From Lingula anatina (lineage: Eukaryota > Brachiopoda > Lingulata > Lingulida > Lingulidae), in assembly GCF_001039355.2 (NCBI RefSeq), contig NW_019775968.1, forward strand, positions 60,156 through 124,155: a DNA stretch of 64,000 nt. Reading direction: 5' to 3'. This document shows, piece by piece, positions 11,723 to 23,745 of this stretch. The translations under genes and the position numbers were made by a program. Position 1 is the stretch's first letter. Each line of letters begins with the position of its first letter. A model generated the notes under the pieces. The model ran no database searches. It worked only from the letters and a program-made list of their open reading frames with translations, and was not told the origin of the DNA.

Positions 11723-12003
11723 TCATGGCTGCTGTCACACCAAAGTACCTGCTAGTCCTGATAGATAAATCCATATGAGAATACAAGTGAAGAACTGCCC
11801 TTCATGGCTGCTGTCACACTAAAGTGCCTGCTAGTCCTGATAGATATATCCATATAAGAACACAAGTGAAGAACTGCTCTTCATGGCTGCTGTCACACTA
11901 AAGTGCCTGCTAGTCCTGAGAGATATATCCATATAAGAACACAAGTGAAGAACTGCTCTTCATGGCTGCTGTCACACTAAAGTGCCTGCTAGTCCTGATA
12001 GAC
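11723..12003. repeat. 79-bp tandem repeat, about 3.5 copies
   Basis: Units beginning TCATGGCTGCTGTCACAC start at 11723, 11802, 11881 and 11960, an exact 79-bp period. The last unit is cut short after GCTAGTCCTGATAGA. Units 2-4 are more like each other than unit 1, as expected of stepwise tandem growth. Confidence 0.9.
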
Positions 12004-12186
12004 CTGATGGTTCTGATACTGGTCTTGGCATGTCAGATGGTTCCTCTCTGAAATACATGAACAATAAGTTTATCATGACATTTGCACACTTTTGTTTTTA
12101 CTGTACAAGTCAATAAACATGTCTTGTCTTATCATGTAGACAATTATGAAAGAGCATATAGTGTGTTATCTTTCAAAACTGTATGC

Positions 12187-12218
<32 letters not shown>

Positions 12219-15200
12219 ATATATAGCCTGTAACCTTCATGTTAGCCATTTAAAATTGTGCCCGTGTGCATGCATGCCCGTATGTGTGTCTGTGTGTGTA
12301 TTCGGAGACATAACCATATGCATACTACACTATCTTCCATCAGTAAAAACTCCACATATAACAACATTCCCACAGGCCCTCAACAGATCGTATACACTAA
12401 AACGTACAGCACGCTACGACATTATCACTGGCCCAAAGATAACTGCCAGTTAAAATCAGAACTGGACCAGGAATATTTCTATAGATTTGTTGATTTGGAC
12501 ATGTTGATCCTTTGACTCTGGCGTTTGACAGGTAGTCTAACATGTATAGTATGTCACATATCCCGTTAAAGCACAGCTTTATCATTTCATTTACTTGACT
12601 CATAAAGTGATGCATTACCCAAAAGTTTTATTTAAAGCACATCACATGGGGGATGGTCATATGGGGAAGACCCCTTTCCAACACAAAAGACCCCTCATTG
12701 CCCTTCGGAATATAAGACAACCAGTTAACAATTGCTTGGTGATCTAGTTTAAAACACATCTGTCATAAAAGGATCAAATAAGGGCATTGAACCCCGAACC
12801 TGGTGCATCAAGCTAAACAGAAGATAGATCATACTGTCTGAAGCAATCTTTTTATCCATCTTTGCAACACAAATCTTAACATTTTGTGGCATAAAATAAA
12901 GCCAGGTGATCCACGTGTGGCATTTCCAGGAGAAAAGAAATTTTTAATAGAAGAGTTTTTAAATTATCAGGACCATTGACTAGTGAACAAATAGTGGAAC
13001 TAGTGAACAAATTCATTTAAACATCGGACAAATGAATGTTGTATGAAATACAGTCTTTAACATGAAACTATAACTACCATTTAAAGTAACAAAAATATAT
13101 TAACGTGTTAGTACATATCTAAACAAAAGAGCTGTGTAAAGCTTCTTGTAAGTACCATATCAACCAAGAATCAGCTTGTGACATCACGGGTACAGTTTAC
13201 CTCTCCCTCCACAAAAATAAATGAAAAAACACTACAGAAATCAAACCCAAAGCTCTCCTCCATCTTACCATGTTAAAGCTGTCAGGAAATTAGGGGCTGT
13301 CACTTGAAAAATAAACCATCATCAAATATCATATTAGACAATCATTAGTTTATATTAGACTCATTACCCTTGTCTCGTGGAAAATAATATATTATAAAGA
13401 GAATTTAAATTAGTGCATCAATATCATAACTGTTACATTTTTTCCTATCAATATTCTTCATTAATAACAGGAAAATAAAGCTAATTCTTCCAATATACCA
13501 CAAACACCCAATTCAAGAAACTGGCAATACCAGTATATGTTGAAAGAAAAAACAGTATTCCATTATAATTCATAATTCAAAGGTATATTTATAGATGCCC
13601 CATTTAACATTTGCAGTTATTATCAACCTCATATGTCACTGCATCACGTCACCTCCAAAGGAAAGGAGGCTTTGGGTGCCGCACAGTTGCCTCCACTCTG
13701 ATTTTTAGCCACTGTTGGAAGAAACTAATTCAGTTAAAATTTGAGCACCATCCTATAAGTTAAACCCAGCTGATGAAATTCCTTGCTGAATTCATAACAT
13801 GCTTTGATACCAATTCCAAGAGAAAAATATAACGCCATTATAAACAAACGTCAGGATATATGTATTAAATTGTCAAATAGAGGTCGCCACTGTCTGGTAC
13901 TGCACTTGTCTTCTCAAGTTCGTAACTTTTCTTTTATACCTCTTTGAGAATCATGAAAATACCAAGTATTTTAACATATTATCCAATTTTTGATTAAAAT
14001 AGACTAAATTTAATTGTCATCATAAACCAAAGTAATCTAAATAAACATAAGTCTAAGTCAATCATACATAAAAAATAAACATGACCACCTACCACCTACC
14101 ATCATTTTAATGATGTTTTCATCTACTAGTAATTTGATTTTTACAAGATGTAATTTGTTTTTATAAGATACTAAAATTAGACGATTATTTTTCTTTAAAA
14201 TCCACTGTGCATACAGCACAACATGAAGCAGCACAATGAACTGGACTGGCTGACTTTGAGAGGTACTCGTAGAGTGTGCCCTCTGGTGGCAGAAATGAGA
14301 ATCATGGTGGCTTGGGTTATATCTTTGTGGGATGCTTAGCAAGTGGATTCTAGAAACAAAAATGGTTAATACAAAAGTTTTCACTTTTACCAAAAATTAT
14401 GCTAAAATTTTTGAATGAAATGTGAAGGGACTTAGATGATCTAGACATTATTTCAGGCTAAATAGATTTACTCATATTAAAGAAATAACAATAAAGTATT
14501 AACTTATGATTATTTAATAGAAGATGGTGAGGACTCACTGACCAGTTAAACAGTGAGCCAGAACAATCAGGTGCCATAGTGGGTTTCATAGTTTATCTTG
14601 GAATTTAAATCCTATTATTGATAGTAACTTGCTTTTAGGAATGCTTACCAGTATTTACTGTAAAGAAAGACAAAATACACCATTTGCATTGAAAGTTTCT
14701 TTATTTTAAACAACATTTCAACCTCAGTAAGTTTCGTTTTTTAATTATATGAAAAAACACTAGTTTTTGTGGAGTAACAATAAAAAAACTTGCTTGAGAT
14801 AGCTTTAAATAGAAGAAAAAATAATAAAAGTTGGCAGTTCTGCAAAAATGTTTGGAATATCTCAATTACAGTTTGCTCTCAGTCAGTCCGGTACTGTGGA
14901 GAGGCACCTGCATTGTGAAGTGACATTTAAAAGAATTTTGATCTGTGGCTGTTTTCCCCAGCAGTGGACTGTCAAACCAGAGGTAGCCCTTCACACATTC
15001 CATGCTCACTGAGCCTGACATATCACCCTGAGTTTCCTAAGGCTTCTTTCCTAAGACTTTTCTCTATAATAAGTCAACATGTGGGCTAGTTTGACTAAAT
15101 AGCAAAATGTTTGGTTTAAGTTTGAGACTGAAGACTTAAGTCTTTTTCTTTTAATCTGTAGTTGTTCGCCACTTAAAATAAATTTAATTTAATCGTTAGT

Positions 15201-16674
15201 CTAAATTTTCTAAAACTTTTCATTAAACAGACTTAGCATTTAGTTTAAGTTGGCTACCACTGGTTTGTCATTCAAGTATCCTTAAGGTTTATTATAAATC
15301 TTAAAACTAAGACCAACTTTTTGTCTGAAATTCCTTATTGCCTTACCCCTTGTGATGTACACAGGGAAGAGATGTTTCTGACCATCTGCAGATTTCTGAC
15401 TTTTTTAAAGCCAAAATTAGGATTGGCCTGGGCCCTGGACCTCACTCCATATTTCCTGAAATTTTCACTAAATGGCAGCCTCATCCTTGTGTAAAACTAC
15501 ATGTAGGCAAGAGGTTGGCTGCTATCTATATAGCCTGACTCTCAGGGTGAAAATGTCCAGCTCTTTTTTTTTTTTTTCTACACCAAATATTTCCAGATGA
15601 CATCCACCTGTGTGTTATCAGGCAGTAGGCGTGAGGGGAGGGTGTTTTTTTTTTTTTTCCTGATTCATTTTGAGACTTAGTCAACCAACAAAACATGTAT
15701 GCTACAAGACAAGGGTGGACCTGTCATTTCTTGACATGAAAAATTTAACTTTATTTCTGCTTTAACTAAAGTTAAGGGCTAGTAGGTAAAGCCTTGAAGA
15801 AGGTTAAATTGTGGAAAGATTTTTTCCTTGGTATGACATGAACTTTGTTCGGTCTAAATCCAAAAATTTGACAGCTTGAGGGAAATTTTTTTAAGAGTTT
15901 TGGTTTTTCTCCAACTTAAGTCCAAATAAAATTTTTCTTAAACTTACTTTACTAAAGGAAAGGAATGTTAAGGATTGGATAATAAAGCGCAAAAATGAAG
16001 AGATTCAATTGGACTTGCAGTTGTCATAATCTGACTTAAAGGCGCTGAATTACTTTAGAAAAGAAGCAAATGCCACTGGAATACCACATGCTTTTACTAA
16101 GTGTCAAATTTTTTTCTTTAAAAATAGTTTGGTAACCAGCTTTACCAGTTTTTTCATCCCACTAGTGTCTTAAGTAAAAACCTCACAAGAGGTGTAAATA
16201 TTTTGTAGCAACAGCCGTCAGTGAGGGTATTTATTTTGTAAAACATCCTTATTACGTATTCCAAGGCCATGCATTGACGCAAGTTTTTAGTAAACTGTGT
16301 TTTGCTGTCTGAACACGGATTATCACATAGACTTCCTTGGAGTGTTTTGTCTTTACTTGATAATTTTCACGTTTGGCGAAGAGTTGGATATTATGTAGTG
16401 TGTTATTAAGTGAGTACTTGTTTTTTATAAATGTTCTCATGCAGTAAGAGGATCTCTTCTGTGTACAGTGGATAAAGTATATGTATCTTAGAGGTGGCAA
16501 CTTATATTTATGAAGAGTTTCAACATCACTTCATTATTCTGGTATTTTGGTTTAGGATCAGATTCTAGTACTCTGTTGTTATAAAGGTGTTTTCAGTTAT
16601 AACTATAAATTCTGATATTTGAGCTTGTCTTTAAACCACGTGACCTCCATTGATGGCTATACTCTGTTAAAATC
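12004..16674. other. Long gene-poor stretch
   Basis: No coding exon, RNA gene or transposase recognised. A GT microsatellite lies at about 12188-12214 and poly-T runs at about 15565 and 15645. ORFs here are short and of ordinary composition. Confidence 0.4.
12188..12214. repeat. GT microsatellite
   Basis: About 13 uninterrupted TG units. Confidence 0.9.
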
Positions 16675-16808
16675 TCTTAAGAGATTTAAACAAAAAACCA
16701 AACTTTTTAGAAAAAAACAGGGACTAACTTTGAATGTAAAAATGGATTAATTAACCATTGGTAAGTATGGGAAAATTGTTGTTTACTCCAGGAAAATTCA
16801 TTTTTTGG
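16675..16808. repeat. Left arm of a ~130-bp inverted repeat pair
   Basis: The reverse complement of this segment reappears at about 23607-23745. Shared blocks include AGGGACTAACT, ACCATTGGT and TATGGGAAAATTGT in the same order with similar spacing, plus the CTCTTAAGAGATT region at the outer side. The arms are about 80-85% alike by eye. The 6.9 kb between them holds a Rex1-like LINE and a detached lipid transfer exon. Confidence 0.7.
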
Positions 16809-17260
16809 CCGAACGAAGAGTTATTATCCCTTTAATCCAAACGCCTGACAGGAGCCAGTGGAGAGGCTAGCATGCGGAGCATGTGTGGTGGGTGGAATGA
16901 CACTGCTCACGTTTAAAAAATGTGTCTCCTTGCTGGCCTGTGACACCTGACCCCCATGATGACCGCCGACCCATGTGGTCACTAAGTGGATGTAGAGACA
17001 CTGGACAAATTGTGGTGTATCTATTGCAAAATCATGGATTTTATAGACCTTTAAATCAGGAAAATGGTATTTAAAATTGGACATTGATTTTTACGTTAAG
17101 CATCTGGACGCTTTGTTCCACTTAGAGTGAATGTGATTTTGATACTCCACTTAGGTCTGGCTGTGAATATTTTAATGTTGAAGCACACTGGATTACTGCT
17201 ACTGATCTTAAACTAGTGGATTAATCTTGAAGGACTTCCCTACTCTTTTATCTAGTTTTC

Positions 17261-20199
17261 ATGTTGAGTACGTTGGTAGCCATCCTCATATATACCAGAG
17301 AAGATCTGCTCCAAATACGACAAGCGCCATCGGCCTCTCTATCGACATTACAAGCGGGAAATTTGGATTACATCTGTCGTGACATCGGAATATCAAGGGC
17401 CTCCTCACAGCGAGAAACAAAGAACGGGCGGAAGCGCGGTAAGCGAGGAGGGCATCTAGTGAAATTAAGGCATAGAAAGCAAAGAACTCCGTTGCCAAGC
17501 ATTATTCTGTCAAATGTTCAGAGCCTTTACAATAAAATAGAGGAAATAAACTATAGGATATTTAACTATCGGGACTATGCAGACTGCAATGTCTATTGTT
17601 TCACCGAGACATGGCTAACGGAAGATCATCCCAGCGACTGCTTACAACCACCGGGTTTCTCAATATTCAGACTCGATCGAAATAAAGAGTCTACCGGTAA
17701 AAAACAAGGCGGCGGAGTTTGTTTTCTTGTGAATGACAGATGGTGCATGGATGTTAAAATTGAGACCCATTTATGCTCGCCGGACCTTGAGTATATTACC
17801 ATCAAATGCAGGCCATTCTACTTGCCTCGGGAGTTCCCATGCATTTTCATCACGGGCGTTTATATTCACCCCAAGGCGGATAATAAACATGCTATTAGGA
17901 CTTTGTCATCAGTCATTTCGTCAAAGGAAAACTCCCATCCAGACTCAGTTTCCATTATCCTAGGTGATTTTAATAAGGCTAACCTGCAATCAGCTCTACC
18001 AACTACCGCCAATACATTACATTCCCCACAAGGGGCAATAACGTACTGGGCCATTGTTATTGTGCGACGAAGAATGCCTACAAAGCAATCAAGTGATCGA
18101 GCCTTGGAAATTCGGATCACTGCACTGTATTACTGATACCTGTCTACAGAACTGCGTTGAAAAGTGCGAAACCATTATCTCGATTCGTGAAATCCTTCTC
18201 AAAGTCTGCGATAGACAGCTTGCATGATTGCTTTGAATCCACTGATTGGGCAGCCCTTAAATCGGACAACAGCATCCATGACTTCACTTTAGTGGTAACT
18301 GAGTACATCAAGTTTTGTGAAGAGATCTGCATTCCTTCTAGGACTATTAAGCAATACCCGAACACTAAACTGTGACAAGAACATAAAGAATCTTATAAAA
18401 GCTAAAGACCAAGCGTGCCGTGAGAAAGAAACAAATGTTGCAGCATATCGTAAAACAAAATTGGACCTAAAAATTGCCATCAAAAAAGCAAAGAAAAAGA
18501 TGAATTCAAAAATCGAACAGAAATTCCAGTCCAATATTGCAAAGGATCTCTGGGACAATATCGCTCTTGTCACACAGTATAAAGGGTCCAGACGTGCCGT
18601 TTATACAGAGGATTCCACACTCCCTAACAAGTTGAATGAGTTTTATTCTCGTTTTGATAGGACCAACCACACTCAGGTCCACACACCAACCCTAGGGGAG
18701 CGCATGCCGCCATTTACTATTCAATCATGGCAAGTCAAGTGTTATTTCTCGGCTTTAAACACCAGGAAAGCTCCAGGCCCTGATGGTATAACATCACGAC
18801 TTTTGAAGGAATGCGCAGCCCAGCTTTCAGATGTGTTCGCGGAAATATTCAACTGGTCAATTGAAATGTGCAGAGTGCCTGAAATATGGAAGACAGCAAC
18901 CATCATACCTGTGCCAAAAAGTAAAACTGTAGAGAATTTAAATGATCTCCGTCCTGTTGCTTTGACACCGGTGCCTATGAAGATATTCGAAAAACTTGTT
19001 TTGTCTTTTATTAAAACTATAGTGCCAAATAGCTTTGATCCACTCCAATTTGCCTACCGCAGTAACAGAAGTGTAGACGATGCTCTTTCTATGTGTTTAC
19101 ACAAAGTTCTCGAACATCTCGATTGTAAAAATGCCTATGTTAGAATTTTATTTGTTGACTATAGCTCAGCATTTAATACTATTGTACCAAGCAAATTGTA
19201 TTTTAAACTTTTGGATGATCTTAATTTTCCACCAGCACTCTGCGATTGGATTTTAGATTTTCTTTTAAACAGAAAACAGTCAGTAAAAGTCGGTTTTAAC
19301 TTCTCGGACACTATAGTTTTAAACACTGGCACACCCCAGGGCTGCGTCTTATCACCTTGTTTATATACGTTATTCACCCACGACTGTGTGGCGAGGGAGG
19401 AAAATACATTTTTAATGAAGTTTGCCGATGACACAACTTTAGTCGGCTTGATACACCATAATGATGAGATGTCATACAGGCAGTCGGTTACAAGTTTAGT
19501 AAATTGGTGCACAGACAATGACTTGATATTAAATGTGAGCAAAACAAAAGAAATGATCATAGACTTCAGAAGAAATCAGATAAGTAAAAATCCCTTGGAA
19601 GTTAACGGTAAAGCGGTCGAACAGGTTTCTAATTATAAATTACTAGGGGTTCAGCTGAATAATAGGTTAACCTGGGGCGATAACATCACGAAGCTATTGA
19701 AAAAGGCACGTCAACGAATGTATTTCTTAAGGAAATTGAAAGCTTTTACCAGAAATGTGTTTATTTTAACGAACTTTTACAGGTGTGTTTTAGAGAGTAT
19801 TTTCACTTATTCAGTAACTGTTTGGTATGGACGTGCAACTGTGGAGGAGAGGAACAAGTTGGAAAAGATCGTCGAAACTGCAGGGATTGTAATTGGAACA
19901 GATCTAACTCCCGTCCATACTATATATCTAGACAGGACTAAAAAGAAAACATTATCAATAATGACAGACAGTTCCCATCCAGCCCATACCCTTTAAATTT
20001 TTACCTAGCAATTCGAGACTCTTAGCTTTTAAGGGAAGTAAGCGATTTTTAAATAGCTTTTATCCTTCGGCAGTAACTATTCTTAACTCTAATATGTAAT
20101 TTTAATTTTCATTCTTTATATTTCAATGGCGCTACTACAGGGCAAAAGATTCCCAATTTTATACATTTGTATTTTATTGTCTTAATATATTATTATTAA
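17261..20199 (+). mobile_element. Rex1/CR1-group non-LTR retrotransposon (LINE), degenerate
   Basis: The ORF from the ATG at 17261 encodes an N-terminal region (YTREDLLQIR, RTPLPSIILSNVQSLYNK) and an AP-endonuclease-like domain (CFTETWL, GGGVCFLV, IILGDFN). The frame breaks near 18000: the expected continuation (NYRQYITFPTRG, NSDHCTVLLIPVYR) is in another frame with an internal TGA near 18090. Reverse transcriptase follows in a third stretch (18317-19996) with RKAPGPDGITS, DYSSAFNTI, GTPQGCVLSP and the catalytic FADDTT box. A last frameshift near 19990 precedes the conserved tail (KRFLNSFYPSAVTILN). The combination resembles fish-type Rex1 elements. With at least three disablements it cannot make a functional protein. 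The 3' end near 20199 is judged from the AT-rich tail (TATTATTATTA). Confidence 0.85.
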
Positions 20200-21720
20200 A
20201 GGAAAATGGCGATTTCTTTCAGGTAATGATGATTGTCTCCATATTGATATAGGACTGTGATAAATTGATTGCTGTGGACTTGTCTTTAAACGTGGTCCCA
20301 CCAAGAGAAGGATAACATTTTTGTTACAGAAGAGCTGGGATATTAACAGGTTATTAAAATGCCATTGGGCATGGTACAAGTGAGCAGTCTGCATATGGAA
20401 AAATATGACGATTGAGATGCAGGGTGGATAAGACAGGTTTGAAAACTGTGACATTTATTAAAAAAAAAAAAAACAGTTGTAAAATTAGAATAATTGAGCG
20501 AGCAGATGGCTTTCTTAAAGGAAATCCAGTTTTACATTTACCTGGAGTAAAGTGTCAATCTGCATGAAGATATTTTAAGGAGACCCTTCATGTAGTTGGA
20601 TAACTAATTATGGTTCCACTGGATCGAATATGGATATGGATACTTAAAGATAACTCTTCAAAAGGCTTCATGTATTGTTTTATAAGGTAGTTGGGTATCC
20701 AGGTACTTGTAGACTTATAATAATCTGGTGCTTTATTCTAAGGACATGAGGGAAAGATATTGTATTGACATTTGCACTGACATTTACTTCATGACACCAG
20801 TGACAGCAGTTTCTTGGGACTCCTGTTTACATGAACCCAGTGAGAGGATACTTTTTCTGAGATCCTGTGTGGGGTGAAAGATTCAGCAGTGACATTAGCA
20901 GGGATAGTTATTCTGTGATAGTATTGACTTTCTTCTGATTGTAAAAGGTTTATGATCTCTTATGTCCTGCCATCACAGTGACACTGAGTGAACATTGGTG
21001 GTGCAGGTATTTTCAGCCTGGAACCTGTGAGTACCATACAGTATTTGACAGTGGTGGCCATTTCATGGTACCGGCAGGGTCCAGTGGTCAGTGTCCTGGG
21101 TGCCAAGAGTGACCATTACTCTGGCCCATAGCACTGACTGATAAACTACCAGAGTCCAGGAGATACTTTCAGGATTTGGTGTCATCCACCAAGATTACCA
21201 TAACTTATCTTGACTGTTCACAGGCTGATTTAGTGACACTACAGCTGTTATATAATGCTGGGGTTGTGACTTGTTATTGATGTGTCAGTGACGTGACTGT
21301 CACATCCTCACATCAGTGTAGTCACTTTTTATCATATACGTGGTGACATACTTGGATTGACATACTGTGGTTAAAAATTACTGACTTCATGTCATCAGTC
21401 TTGAATGTCCTCATATCAAATTTAAATAAACAATTCTGATGATGAAAATTTTTATTATTTATACCACTGTCATCATTATCATTTTCACTAAAAATGTCAT
21501 CTAAAAATTTACCATAATCTGTGCCTCAAAACATCTCAAAATAATTTCAACAAAATCTGAAATCAAGCACATTCAACTTACTTGTGCTTCTGTTGTCTCT
21601 TTCTTTGGTCCCTCCTGAGCTTTCTCCACCACTTCCACTGACCTATCAGGACTATTATGATATCCCTCCTGGAAACCTGCATGCCTGCCCTCTGCAGGCA
21701 CGTCCGTTTGGACATAGGTT
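20200..21720. other. Intergenic, no gene recognised
   Basis: Moderate-GC sequence with recurring CAGTGACA-like words but no ORF or transposon signature I can name. Confidence 0.4.
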
Positions 21721-22326
21721 ATTTATTAACCACTAACCCCCCTTATCACCCGACTTCAAATAGAAGCAGCCTCGTGGCCTGATGCATGCGACTACGTATA
21801 TTACCTCAGTCTTGGGGATATTTTGACATTTGGTCATTGATCAACTCAAACAGAGTACTCGCACAAGAAACATTTGACCATTAAGAGGTAGGTACTCTTA
21901 CATGATACCGAGCTGAGGATGAAAAATTCTAACATCATCTTAGGGACTTATGTGTATGAAATAAGGCTTGGATTATTAAACGTCAGAGAAAAGTTATAAA
22001 GAAAAAATACAGTGGTGAGTAGCTGTGATTTCCCGTATTTATAGTATCAGAATGTGAAATGTGATTAGAGCCATTTTCACAATGAACCTCATAATGAGGA
22101 GGGTCAGTAGATCTACCCCCTCCTTCTGTGTTGTTTGAGACTGCATTATACCAGGAAGAACAAAAATTCAAAGTGTACGTTTTTCGAAAAAAAAACACCC
22201 AATTTTGGCAAAATAAAACGCGTTATCCAAAATCTTACGTACTTCCTGATACACAGTGTATACCATATGGCCTTACAGTTATTATGTCCTATCGTAAACA
22301 TCTCAAGACACACGGTAATCAAAAAG

Positions 22327-22446
22327 ATGTGGTCATATGTTATCTACCTGTGCCTCGTTGTTGCTCTGGCGCGGCCTACCTTCTGCAAAGACGAGGAGGA
22401 CAATATGCCGAAAGATTCGTCCGCTCCATCAAAGGCTGATTTACAC
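22327..22446 (+). pseudogene. Orphan copy of lipid transfer gene exon 1 with a lost splice donor
   Basis: Forty codons from ATG, exactly the length of the true first exon at 29211-29330. It reads MWSYVIYLCLVVALARPT as a signal peptide, then an acidic linker (CKDEEDNMPKD). The true exon ends CAT|GTAAGT; here the sequence is CAC|ATAAGT, so the GT donor has become AT and splicing as in the parent is not expected. No downstream exons are present. Differences from the parent exon are mostly replacement changes, as expected under relaxed constraint. It could still be translated as a short secreted peptide, but nothing supports that. Confidence 0.7.
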
Positions 22447-22542
22447 ATAAGTACATTCTATCTCATGAGTTAATTGTTATGTTGTTTTTTTCACTTTTAG
22501 TATAAGTCACTGATAGATGTCTCATTTGACGAGTTTGGCTAA

Positions 22543-23463
22543 AGCCTCGGTCACAACCGGACGCACGAATTTCAGGATCGTACGTTCCCTGCGATTTTTG
22601 GGTGTTGCGGAGGCCGTAGAGGTCGTAGAGGCAATGGAAAGTCTGCCTTGCGAGTCACAAGGGCCACATGATATGTCCTTTCAGGCAAGGACGCTTATTG
22701 CAAGGAACGATGGTCGTGGAAATTGTACTCATTTCTTGAGTTTGTCTTGCTTCCTGTGTACGTGGCACACACTCACCACTTACGAACTCGGAAGGGAATG
22801 CAACGCACGGCGAACGTAGTGCCCTTTTGCGTCAGTTTTGCTTCACGCTTGCCTCACACGATTGTGGTGACATACTGACGGCGTACGCCAGTTGTGCTTC
22901 CTGTTCTCCTCTTCTATCTTCTTCCTCCTCCCTTTCTTCTACTATGTAAGCTTCTTTCTCTTGCCTTTTGGAGGCATATTAGAAACTAAATTGGGCAAAA
23001 ATGTGAAAATTTTAAAAATTGTTGTACACGTTACACAGTCAACTTTCATTGTAAAGACACGGGCGTGCGTCGTGAACACGCCTTTTATAAACCAGGCGTG
23101 GGGGTGACGCACGTGCGACGCATCCCCAGTGTGCTCTCTACTTTGTTTGTTAGTTGTGAGGGCGTGCGCCTTACTCAACACGCAAAGGGCACTTGCTCCT
23201 TCATTGCTTGCGACGTGCATCTTGCACAACGCGCGTCTCTCTTGCTAACTCCGTGCGCGGGGAGCAAGTAACGCTTGCGGCCTTGCTGTTCGCAGGCTAT
23301 TCGTAGAATCTTTTGGACATGTTCAACATCCTCCGTACGTGCTTACGGGCAGTCTGCGAACTCAAAATTGCGCAAGAAGGACTTGGGTGGGACGTGAGAT
23401 TCTGCTCAAAATTTGGACGCAAACAGCCCGTAAGAGCCCGTACGGCCGGTTGTGACCGAGGCT
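22543..23463. mobile_element. 921-bp MITE with TAA target-site duplication
   Basis: Begins AGCCTCGGTCACAACCGG and ends with the exact complement, CCGGTTGTGACCGAGGCT. It is flanked on both sides by TAA (22540-22542 and 23464-23466). The duplicated locus without the element reads GCTTGCTAAGAAATTT at about 29410-29425, with a single TAA, giving a natural empty site. A 3-bp TAA duplication is typical of PIF/Harbinger-type elements. The interior is CpG-rich (CGTGCG, GCGACG, CGCGCG words), unlike its surroundings, and encodes no transposase. Confidence 0.9.
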
Positions 23464-23606
23464 TAACAAAGCTTAATGTTTTCAAGGATCCAAGACAACC
23501 TAGATATTTATAAAGTTTCGTCAGTTTGGTGGATGATATCAGTTAAAATTCCTTTTTGTCAGTTACAAATACTCTATTTTGCAGTTTGGCATTTTGCATT
23601 TTGGCA

Positions 23607-23745
23607 AAAAAAATGTATTTTTCTTAGGAAAACGACAATTTTCCCATACTAACCAATGGTTAATGAATCCATTTTAACATTCAGAGTTAGTCCCTGGTTT
23701 TTTCTAAAAAGTTTTTTTTGTAATAATCTCTTAAGAAAATTTTAA
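23607..23745. repeat. Right arm of the ~130-bp inverted repeat pair
   Basis: Reverse-complement counterpart of 16675-16808. It abuts the start of the second sulfotransferase block. Confidence 0.7.

Larger units (their letters stand above)
21721..23590 (+). repeat. Duplicated 5' end of the lipid transfer gene (fragment)
   Basis: Matches 28560-29540 in the same orientation: promoter region, first exon and part of intron 1. It is interrupted by a 921-bp MITE (22543-23463). Downstream of the MITE the match resumes at about 23468 and fades by about 23590, where other repeats begin. No later exons of the gene follow. Confidence 0.8.

Noticed and set aside
11723-12003. Possible CRISPR-like array
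   Set aside because: The 79-bp units are contiguous without spacers in a eukaryotic context; it is an ordinary tandem repeat.
22892-23271. Several ORFs on both strands at 22.9-23.5 kb
   Set aside because: All lie inside the non-coding CpG-rich MITE.
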